Assembly (NCBI GenBank): GCA_011620825.1
Contig: WOYN01000059.1
Location: 1-5,303 of the forward strand
Source: Candidatus Methanomethylophilaceae archaeon
Lineage (GTDB): Archaea; Thermoplasmatota; Thermoplasmata; Methanomassiliicoccales; Methanomethylophilaceae
Length of the DNA: 5,303 nt
Direction of reading: 5' to 3'
The notes under the pieces were generated by a model, which was not told the origin of the DNA, searched no databases, and saw only the letters and a list, made by a program, of their open reading frames with translations. The position numbers were made by a program, and so were the translations under genes. Below, piece after piece: positions 1-5,263 of the stretch (position 1 is the stretch's first letter; the number at the start of each line of letters is the position of its first letter).

Positions 1-2
1 AG

Positions 3-680
3 ATAAGAGAGCACTTTTCATCAGGGGCGGCCGTCACCATGGCCCTTACTCCGGTCGACAACCCCTGCGAGTTCGGGATCGCCAGGGTGGGACCGGACGG
101 CAGGATATCCGAGTTCAAGGAGAAGCCGAAGCCCGGAGAGGTCTTCTCCAATCTGATAAACGAAGGAGTGTACGTTCTGGAAAAAAAGGTCCTGGGACTG
201 GTGCCCGAGAATACCCAGTACGATCTTTCCAAGGAGCTAATACCAAGACTCATGGAGAGAGGTGAAAGGATACAGGGATACGGCCTCAAGGGGATGTGGC
301 GCGACGTGGGCCGCCCCTCCGACCTGATAGGTGCGAACCTTGCGGTCGCCGAGAGGCTGTTCGAAGACGAGGACTGGACGGAACACGGCGCTCTACGGAC
401 GGAGATAAACGGACCGTTCTTTTTGGGAGAAGGGTCCAGCATATCCGACTCGTTCTCCGATTCCTCGGTGATACTTAAGAAATGCACAGTAGCAGGGAGC
501 AGATTAAAAGGGTCTTTGATCATGCGGAACTGCAGGGTCGAGGAAGCCGAGATCAACAACAGTATTCTGGGCTGCGGTTGCACGGTATCTCCCGGCTCGG
601 TCATCGAGAGGTCTGTGCTGGGGGACGGGACCCTCGTACCGCCCGGGACCGCGATCATCGATAATGGGGTGAAGAAATGA
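3..680 (+). CDS. hddC: Sugar-1-phosphate nucleotidyltransferase, HddC-like, C-terminal part (5' end outside window)
   Basis: Likely transfers a nucleotide (probably GMP from GTP) to D-glycero-D-manno-heptose 1-phosphate, the last step to NDP-heptose in the cytoplasm. The frame is open through the first bases of the window, and the residues before the ATG at 39 (HFSSGAAVTM) fit the family's conserved run before the LTPVDNPCEFG strand. I therefore treat ATG 39 as internal and the gene as truncated by the window edge; the GxGTRLRP signature must lie upstream. Visible nucleotidyltransferase signatures are EFGIARV, FKEKP, SNLINEGVYVL and MWRDVGRPSDLIGAN. After about residue 120 comes a left-handed beta-helix (hexapeptide-repeat) tail with repeated small/turn residues up to the stop. 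The family includes mannose-1-phosphate guanylyltransferases, which are very similar. The heptose substrate and the gene symbol are inferred from the neighbouring kinase and GmhA-GmhB genes. The stop overlaps the next start (ATGA at 677-680). Confidence 0.8.
   Translation: MREHFSSGAAVTMALTPVDNPCEFGIARVGPDGRISEFKEKPKPGEVFSNLINEGVYVLEKKVLGLVPENTQYDLSKELIPRLMERGERIQGYGLKGMWRDVGRPSDLIGANLAVAERLFEDEDWTEHGALRTEINGPFFLGEGSSISDSFSDSSVILKKCTVAGSRLKGSLIMRNCRVEEAEINNSILGCGCTVSPGSVIERSVLGDGTLVPPGTAIIDNGVKK
666..672 (+). promoter_or_regulatory. Ribosome binding site for the heptose kinase gene
   Basis: GGGGTGA lies 4 bases before ATG 677, inside the end of the upstream gene, and matches the archaeal GGTGA type of anti-16S sequence. 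A second ATG follows at 680 (ATGATG). It would be 7 bases from the site and is an equally acceptable start, changing the protein by one residue. Confidence 0.55.
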
Positions 681-1129
681 TGTACATACGCTCAAGGGCG
701 CCCTTGAGATTGGGGATGGCAGGGGGCGGGACCGATGTGGACCCCTATGCTTCGCAGAAGGGAGGTGCCGTTTTCAATTCCACCATCTCGAAATACGCCT
801 ACTGCACGATCACTCCCAACGACACGAACAAGATGTCCATAGAATCCATCAACTACGGGAAGTACGAGGCCTCCCTGGACGGCGGGCCTCTGCCGCTGGA
901 CGGAAACATGGACCTTGTGAAGGCCGTGACCAATCACTTTGGGATCGAAGAAGGTTTCAATATGCTCCTGCAGTCCGACGCCCCTCCCGGTTCCGGTCTC
1001 GGAGGCTCATCGACGGTAATCGTGGCCGCCATAGCCGCGGTCGCCGAATGGATCGGAGAAAAGATGACCGGCAACGAGATGGCACGGCTGGCCTACGAGC
1101 TGGAACGGGAGGATATCGGCCTCAAGGGA

Positions 1130-1132
1130 TGA
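1130..1132 (+). other. In-frame TGA at a conserved glycine codon of the heptose kinase
   Basis: The codon context is CTC AAG GGA TGA AAG CAG GAC CAG. The homologous family motif has two glycines here, so GGA GGA (or GGA GGG) would be expected. Other genes in the window use TGA as a genuine stop at natural family ends (678-680, 1685-1687, and the two - strand genes), so UGA is not generally reassigned here. A possible reinitiation ATG at 1175 has GGAGG at 1160-1164, but those bases also encode a conserved Gly-Gly and may be coincidental. Confidence 0.85.
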
Positions 1133-1667
1133 AAGCAGGACCAGTACGCGGCGGTCTTCGGAGGCTTCAATCTCATGAAGTTCAGAGCCGACGGAGTAGA
1201 TGTGAACAGAATAAAGATCAAGGAACATACCCTGAACGAGCTCCAGTGCAGGTCTGTGCTGTGCTATACGGGAGGCACGAGGGAGTCTGCAAACATCATC
1301 GATTCGCAGGTCAAATCGTTCGAGAAAGGGGACAACGAATCCGCGCTCGACAGGAGCAAGGAGATAGCCCTCGAGATGGCGGCCGCCCTGGAAAAGGACG
1401 ACATAGACGAGACTGGAAGGCTGCTCGACATGGGATGGAAGTACAAGAAGCAGTTCTCAGACAAAATCACCAACCCGAAGATAGACGGGATATACAATGC
1501 GGCGATGTCCGCGGGGGCCGTGGGGGGGAAGGTGTCGGGCGCAGGAGGCGGAGGCTTCATGTTCTTCATCTGCGACTACGACAAGAAGTTCGTGGTGTCC
1601 GAAAAACTGATGAAGCACGGGGCCGTGGTAACGGATTTCCTGTTCGAACCGAACGGCGTAATGGCAT

Positions 1668-1672
1668 GGAGG
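1668..1672 (+). promoter_or_regulatory. Ribosome binding site for the GmhA-GmhB fusion gene
   Basis: GGAGG sits 7 bases before ATG 1680, within the last codons of the kinase gene. It supports 1680 as the start; the resulting 8-base overlap suggests translational coupling. Confidence 0.6.
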
Positions 1673-1679
1673 GGCGGAG

Positions 1680-2711
1680 ATGAATGACCTTATCCGGCAG
1701 GAGTTGAAGAGGAGCTCGGAAGCGATCGCGGGGATATCTCCCGAGCAGATACGGGCCGCGGCTGATGCGATGATCGCATCGCTGAGATCGGGAGGACAGG
1801 TTATATTCATGGGCAACGGCGGCTCCTCTGCCGATGCGCAGCACATTTCCGCCGAGCTTTCGGGGCGGTATATGATGGAGCGCCCGGCGATGGCCGGTGT
1901 GTGCCTTTCGAATATCGCACCTGTGACGGCCATAGGCAACGACTACAGCTACGACATGGTGTTCAAGCGTCAGATCGAGGCCATATGCAGGAAGGGGGAC
2001 GCCGTCGTAGGGCTGTCAACTTCAGGAAAATCGAAGAATGTCATACTGGCAATGGAGGCCGCCAAGGAGAAGGGGGCGACCACGATATCGTTCACCGGCC
2101 CAGGAGGCGCCATGAAGGACATCGCCGACGTGGCGGTCACCGTCAACACGACCGAAACCCCCAGGATACAGGAGGGCTATCTCGTCGCCTGCCACACGAT
2201 ATGCGGAATAATCGAGAGGGAGATGTACGGCCCGAAGGCCGTGTTCCTGGACCGCGACAATACCATCGCCCCCGATGTCCCCTACTGCAGCGACCCCGCC
2301 GACTTCAACGTGTTCGAATATGTCCCGGAGCAGATAGCCAGGCTCAACAGGGCGGGCTATATGGTCATAGTCGTCACGAACCAGTCCGGCATAGGCCGCG
2401 GATATCTGGACGACGGGACGCTGGCGAAGATCCATGAAAAGATGAAGGCACAGGTCGCCGAAGGCGGGGGCAGGATAGACGATGTATTCTATTGCCCGCA
2501 CGCGCCCGAGGACGGATGCGGCTGCAGGAAGCCCGAGACGGACCTGGGCATCGCCGCCGTAAGGAAGCACGGGATAAACACGTCCGTCTCCTACATGGTC
2601 GGAGATGCCGAGAAAGACATGGAGTTCGGCCGCAACATCGGATGCAGAACGATACGCGTGGACGGAAAGTTCACCCTGAGGGACGCCGTCGACCAGATAC
2701 TCGGATCATAA
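1680..2711 (+). CDS. gmhA-gmhB: Fused sedoheptulose 7-phosphate isomerase (GmhA) and D-glycero-D-manno-heptose 1,7-bisphosphate phosphatase (GmhB)
   Basis: A 343-residue bifunctional cytoplasmic enzyme carrying the first and third steps of NDP-heptose synthesis. Residues 1-182 are a GmhA SIS domain: GNGGSSADAQHISAEL (45-60), GLSTSGKSKNV (111-121) and TPRIQEGYLVACHTIC (160-175). By homology, H55, E59, Q164 and H172 correspond to the metal/catalytic set of bacterial GmhA. Residues from about 186 to 343 are a HAD-type GmhB domain: FLDRDNT (189-195, with nucleophile D191 and acid/base D193), VVTNQSGIGRG (231-241), the zinc loop CPHAPEDGCGC (C272, H274, C280, C282), the RKP lysine (K284), and VGDAEKDM (307-314). 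The two domains meet with almost no linker (EREMYGPKAVFLD), so each looks full length. No catalytic residue is missing. The gene lies last in the operon, and its stop overlaps the convergent glycosyltransferase by 6 bases. Confidence in both domain identities is high; alpha-anomer and GDP pathway assignment is inferred from the HddA neighbour. Confidence 0.95.
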   Translation: MNDLIRQELKRSSEAIAGISPEQIRAAADAMIASLRSGGQVIFMGNGGSSADAQHISAELSGRYMMERPAMAGVCLSNIAPVTAIGNDYSYDMVFKRQIEAICRKGDAVVGLSTSGKSKNVILAMEAAKEKGATTISFTGPGGAMKDIADVAVTVNTTETPRIQEGYLVACHTICGIIEREMYGPKAVFLDRDNTIAPDVPYCSDPADFNVFEYVPEQIARLNRAGYMVIVVTNQSGIGRGYLDDGTLAKIHEKMKAQVAEGGGRIDDVFYCPHAPEDGCGCRKPETDLGIAAVRKHGINTSVSYMVGDAEKDMEFGRNIGCRTIRVDGKFTLRDAVDQILGS

Positions 2712-3596
2712 CTTCTTCGTTGTCGAAACGGGGTCCCAGACGTTCATGTCCCCCATGTCCGACCTGACGTAGGCGGCGGCCTTCAGTCTCGAGAACATCT
2801 CCATGGCGACGGTCAAGGCGATTTTTACCGGATGGAAGCCCATGTCCCTCACGGCCCCGAACATCGCGTCCACCAACAGCCTGTAGTCCCAGGTCGGTAT
2901 GTCGTAGCCGTAATCTCTTTTCATGTAGCACTCGCCGATGTTCACCCTGGTGCGCTGTTTGATGAAATCGGCAACGGTGTCGGGACCCCTGTTGCGTATA
3001 ACGGCGTCCGGAGCGTAGGCCCCTCTGTAGCCGGCCCCTTCGAGCTTCATGCGGAGAATGTCCTCGTCGGACTGGGTGCGCGCCGGCAGCCTGGTGCCTA
3101 TGTCTCTGAACGCCACCAGCTCGCCTATCTTCGGATGCACCTCCGAAACGTGATGATGCATTATCCAGAGCATATGGGAAGCGAAGCCGGCGAAGGAATC
3201 CCTTCCGTTGGTGGGAACCGGATGTCCGCCGACGATCCCCACCTTCGGGTCAGAGAAAGGCGTTATCAGGTTGCTAAGGGAATCTTCGCTGCCGAATGCA
3301 TTGTCAGCATTGAGAAGAACGACTATCTGGGTCTTTTTATTGTCAAGAAGAAGATTAATCGCCGAGTTCTTGCCTTCTCTCTTATCCTGGGTCAGAAATC
3401 TCAAATTTTCGAATTCGGGAAGCAGACCTGAAACTATCTCATCGGTGCCGTCGGTGCTACCGCTCGAGACAACGATGATCTCGTCGATGTCGAAATCATC
3501 GGTCCTCTGTTCGTAGACCGAGCGTATGGAGCGCTCGATATTGGACTCCTCGTTGTACGCGCAGATTCCGACGGTGATATGTGTCCCGGAACTCAT
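2706..3596 (-). CDS. Family 2 glycosyltransferase (GT-A fold)
   Basis: Predicted to transfer a sugar from a nucleotide-sugar donor to a glycan or lipid acceptor on the cytoplasmic face of the membrane. The 296-residue protein shows HITVGICAYNEESNIERSI (6-24), DEIIVVSSGSTDGTDEIV (38-55), DKREGKNSAIN (71-81), a metal-binding region LLNADN (94-99) in which the usual first Asp is Asn, the acidic motif SDEDILRMKLEGAGYR (176-191) and a KQRTRVNIGE stretch (213-222) resembling the Q/RxxRW region. I see no clear transmembrane helix; the C-terminal 254-276 region is amphipathic at best. The start at 3596 is chosen over 3644 because it forms an ATGA overlap with the upstream gene's stop, has AGGGAG 6 bases upstream, and begins just before the first GT2 strand; the longer version adds 16 basic, unconserved residues. 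The acceptor and donor cannot be told from sequence. Its convergent placement beside heptose genes suggests surface glycan synthesis. Confidence 0.85.
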   Translation of the reverse strand: MSSGTHITVGICAYNEESNIERSIRSVYEQRTDDFDIDEIIVVSSGSTDGTDEIVSGLLPEFENLRFLTQDKREGKNSAINLLLDNKKTQIVVLLNADNAFGSEDSLSNLITPFSDPKVGIVGGHPVPTNGRDSFAGFASHMLWIMHHHVSEVHPKIGELVAFRDIGTRLPARTQSDEDILRMKLEGAGYRGAYAPDAVIRNRGPDTVADFIKQRTRVNIGECYMKRDYGYDIPTWDYRLLVDAMFGAVRDMGFHPVKIALTVAMEMFSRLKAAAYVRSDMGDMNVWDPVSTTKKL

Positions 3597-4327
3597 TTCA
3601 ATCTCCCTGCGACGCGCGCCATCGTTTTTCCGAAGGGTTCGCACTGTCTCAGTACAGATAGTATAACGGTTTTATTAAGTTTGGATTCTCCCGTGCTCCT
3701 TTTCCCGAATACGAACGGGGCCTCGCAGATCTTGACATCGAAAGGTCCGAATTTCAGGAGGTCGAAAAGTGCTTTGAAACCGTGTCTGTCCATCTCGCCG
3801 CCGTATTTTCGAATGATGCTCTGGTAAAGCTCGGTCCTGCCGCCGAAGAAGCCGCTCATTATGTCGCTGGATTTCTTCTTGTTCCTCAGCCACAGCGTCA
3901 TCGCGGCCATGAAATGGGCGCTCCACGAAGCAAGCCATCTGACAGGCGATAGCGCGGTCCTGTCCTCTCTTATGCCGACGCAAAGGTCTGCGCCGTCCAA
4001 AACACACCTGTACAACGGACCTACGGCCTCCGGAGGGTGCTGGAAGTCGGAGTCCATGTTGATAAAGAACTCCGTTTCGGCCTCGGCGATTCCCTGGAAG
4101 ATGCTGGCCGACAGACCTCTGTCCCCCGGGTCCCTTTCCATGAACCTGACCATAGGGTCGTTCAGGCCGTCGATGAGCTCCTTCGAGCCGTCCCTGGAGT
4201 TGTCGTCCATTATGAGAATGAAGAAATCGGGATAAAGTTCCCTTAGACGCATTGCCATTCTGCGGATGCTCCCCGCTTCCTTATAAGTGGGGAGTATGAC
4301 TGTGCACGAAGAATCTCCCATTGCCAT
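3593..4327 (-). CDS. Polyprenyl-phosphate mannosyltransferase-like glycosyltransferase (DPM1 type, GT2)
   Basis: Family members transfer mannose (or another sugar) from a GDP- or UDP-sugar to dolichyl/polyprenyl phosphate, making a lipid-linked donor for extracytoplasmic glycosylation. The 244-residue protein carries the DPM1 signatures: VILPTYKEAGSI (10-21), IMDDNSRDGS (39-48), GDRGLSASIFQGI (68-80), the DxD and following signature MDSDFQHPPEA (91-101), SSDIMSGFFGGR (153-164) and the C-terminal FVFGKRSTGESKLN (205-218), the last being very characteristic. There is no C-terminal transmembrane domain, so it is the soluble type that would associate peripherally. The first codons are MAM, so ATG 4321 is an alternative start. 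No strong Shine-Dalgarno is visible, but a TATA-like element centred about 25 bases upstream fits a leaderless or very short-leader transcript. It is first in a two-gene unit and overlaps the next gene by 4 bases. The transferred sugar could be mannose, glucose or the neighbouring heptose. Confidence 0.88.
   Translation of the reverse strand: MAMGDSSCTVILPTYKEAGSIRRMAMRLRELYPDFFILIMDDNSRDGSKELIDGLNDPMVRFMERDPGDRGLSASIFQGIAEAETEFFINMDSDFQHPPEAVGPLYRCVLDGADLCVGIREDRTALSPVRWLASWSAHFMAAMTLWLRNKKKSSDIMSGFFGGRTELYQSIIRKYGGEMDRHGFKALFDLLKFGPFDVKICEAPFVFGKRSTGESKLNKTVILSVLRQCEPFGKTMARVAGRLK
3603..3608 (-). promoter_or_regulatory. Ribosome binding site that decides the start of the GT2 gene
   Basis: On the - strand AGGGAG lies 6 bases before ATG 3596. 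Together with the ATGA overlap with the upstream stop (3593-3595), it favours the internal start at 3596 over the upstream ATG at 3644. Confidence 0.65.
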
Positions 4328-4390
4328 ACCTATTATCAGAAACGACTATATCATATATCCGCACGGTTATTACGCGACGGGTCGCAAGCA
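4328..4390. promoter_or_regulatory. Divergent intergenic promoter region with symmetric TATA-like element
   Basis: These 63 bases separate two divergently transcribed genes. TATATCATATA at 4347-4357 is a perfect palindrome around C4352 and can be read as a TATA box on either strand. Its centre is 25 bases from the - strand ATG (4327), ideal for leaderless archaeal transcription, and 39 bases from the + strand ATG (4391), which would give a leader of roughly 10-15 bases. No Shine-Dalgarno is evident before 4391 (CGGGTCGCAAGCA). A second weak AT-rich tract, GGTTATTA at 4365-4372, could serve the + gene as a leaderless promoter. Confidence 0.5.
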
Positions 4391-5263
4391 ATGTACGTTA
4401 TATCACTTGTGGTTAAAAACGAGTTTGGGGTCATGCAGAGGGTCATGGGCGAATTCACTCGGAACAAGATCAACGTCGAAACAATCGTCGTCGGGAAGTG
4501 CGAGCAGCCGGGCAAGTCGAGGATGGTCCTCTCGGTCATAGACAAGAACGATGCGGTTACAGCCATGGGACGCCTCGAAAAGCTTCAGGACGTTTACGAT
4601 TCCGAGCTCGTCACCGAGGGGGGACAGTCCGCTTACGCGCTTCTGTCCACATCCAAGGGCAACGTCGGCGTGGTCCATTTCGACTCACACCTGGACACCG
4701 GCCGCGGCCGCGTCCACCTGCTCGACCACGGCCAGCCGATCTACCGGGTAATGAAGGAAGGCCACATCCGCCCGGAGGACTACATCCAGGTCGGCCTGCG
4801 CGCGCACTACACCAAGGACTACTACGACTGGGAACGCCTGATCGGCATGAACTACCACACCATGGCCGAGGTCGAGCGGCGAGGCTGGCCGGCGGTGATG
4901 GAGCGGGTGCTGAATGAGGCCAAGAAGCATACCAAGTACCTGTACGTCTCCTTCGACGTGGACGTGCTCGACCCAGCGGTCGAGCCGGGTACCGGCACTC
5001 CGGTCCCGGGCGGGCTGACCATGCGCGAGGCGATCCCGATCGTGCGTCGGCTGTGCGCCGAGACCCGGTTGGTCGGCTTCGACATCGTCGAGGTCGCGCC
5101 GCAGCTCGACCCGACCTACCGCAGCGCAATGAACGCCAACGCCCTGATGCACGCCTGCCTGTCCGGCGTGGCGATGCGTAAGAAGGGGCTGACCCAGCCC
5201 TGGTATGTCAGCCCACTGACCTCTGACCACGGGCAGGACAACTACTTTGGAGACAAGAAGTGA
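4391..5263 (+). CDS. Chimeric ORF: acetolactate synthase small-subunit-type ACT domain joined to agmatinase C-terminal part
   Basis: One open frame of 290 residues with two unrelated parts. Residues 1 to about 88 are an ACT domain of the IlvH/IlvN type: MYVISLVVKNEFGVMQRV, then FTRNKINVETIVVG and QPGKSRMVLSVI, with the alternating strand-helix pattern that normally binds branched-chain amino acids for feedback control of acetolactate synthase. Its codon use (ATA, AGG, GGA, CTT) matches the rest of the window. From about residue 90 the sequence becomes a ureohydrolase with HFDSHLD (96-102) and SFDVDVLDP (187-195). Third codon positions rise from 20/30 G or C in the first 30 codons to 28/31 in codons 90-120 by hand count. 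The start at 4391 fits the family, where the ACT strand begins within a few residues of the N terminus. I read this as a join between two genomes and not a working fusion; the ACT gene's real 3' end is then missing. Confidence 0.75.
   Translation: MYVISLVVKNEFGVMQRVMGEFTRNKINVETIVVGKCEQPGKSRMVLSVIDKNDAVTAMGRLEKLQDVYDSELVTEGGQSAYALLSTSKGNVGVVHFDSHLDTGRGRVHLLDHGQPIYRVMKEGHIRPEDYIQVGLRAHYTKDYYDWERLIGMNYHTMAEVERRGWPAVMERVLNEAKKHTKYLYVSFDVDVLDPAVEPGTGTPVPGGLTMREAIPIVRRLCAETRLVGFDIVEVAPQLDPTYRSAMNANALMHACLSGVAMRKKGLTQPWYVSPLTSDHGQDNYFGDKK
4640..4680. other. Probable junction between two unrelated DNA sources
   Basis: Up to about 4651 the codons are of the local type (GGA, GCT, CTT, ACA). From about 4658 they are almost wholly G/C-ending and the encoded residues are agmatinase-like. 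By hand count, GC is 35/60 for 4561-4620 and 44/60 for 4681-4740. The exact base cannot be fixed because AAGGGCAACGTC would be acceptable in either parent. No insertion-sequence end, tRNA or direct repeat is visible at the join. Confidence 0.7.
4655..5263 (+). pseudogene. Agmatinase/ureohydrolase family, 3' fragment lacking the N-terminal part
   Basis: Family members hydrolyse agmatine or a related guanidino compound to urea and an amine at a two-manganese site. Seen here are the second metal motif HFDSHLD (D98, H100, D102 of the ORF), HGQPIYRVMKEGHI, VGLRAHY, the third metal motif SFDVDVLDP (D189, D191), the very typical PGTGTPVPGGLTMREA (199-214), and VGFDIVEVAPQLDP (228-241, with E234). 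The first metal motif, GGDHS, normally about 20-25 residues before DAHxD, is absent together with everything upstream, roughly the first third of the enzyme. This fragment should not form a complete active site. Codon use differs strongly from the other genes: all 15 Arg codons are CGN, and no Ile codon is ATA. Arginase, guanidinobutyrase or proclavaminate amidinohydrolase cannot be excluded; agmatinase is the most common annotation for this pattern. The source looks like a GC-rich bacterium. Confidence 0.82.

Larger units (their letters stand above)
677..1687 (+). pseudogene. hddA: D-glycero-D-manno-heptose 7-phosphate kinase (GHMP family, HddA-like), interrupted by one in-frame TGA
   Basis: The intact enzyme would phosphorylate the C1 hydroxyl of D-glycero-D-manno-heptose 7-phosphate with ATP, giving the 1,7-bisphosphate. 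The frame has 336 codons including one internal TGA (codon 152), close to the usual HddA length of about 340. Family signatures are RAPLRLGMAGGGTD (residues 7-20), the GHMP phosphate-binding loop PPGSGLGGSST (103-113), ELEREDIGLKG (141-151), then KQDQYAAVFGGFN directly after the TGA, and the third GHMP motif GGKVSGAGGGGFMFF near 283-297. Both halves are in the same frame, so this is a substitution and not a frameshift. The family normally reads GG before KQDQYAA, and a single G-to-T change at 1130 explains the TGA. Without readthrough, translation gives a 151-residue product missing the C-terminal half. The 3' end overlaps the next start by 8 bases. It could be a true recent pseudogene, a sequencing or assembly error, or a recoded stop. 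Error or recent mutation is most likely because nothing else has decayed. Confidence 0.85.

Noticed and set aside
1130..1132. Selenocysteine at the TGA
   Set aside because: The family has glycine here, not cysteine, and HddA is not a redox enzyme. No SECIS-like structure was recognised nearby.
1175..1687. Independent gene starting at ATG 1175
   Set aside because: It is in the same frame as the upstream kinase half and continues its conserved motif sequence without a gap. The GGAGG before it encodes the conserved Gly-Gly of FGGF, so it is the back half of hddA and not a separate gene.
3330..3340. T-rich tract (GTCTTTTTATT) as a + strand terminator
   Set aside because: It is inside the coding region of the - strand glycosyltransferase, over 600 bases from the + operon's end, and has no convincing stem; the amino-acid sequence explains it.
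3597..3644. N-terminal extension of the GT2 glycosyltransferase from ATG 3644
   Set aside because: The extra 16 residues lie inside the upstream gene's coding region and look unconserved. The start at 3596 has a good ribosome binding site and an ATGA overlap.
4704..4711. GCGGCCGC (NotI site) near the join as a cloning-vector scar
   Set aside because: It lies about 45 bases inside sequence that already reads as agmatinase, encodes residues in frame, and such sites are common in GC-rich genes. No vector sequence is seen.
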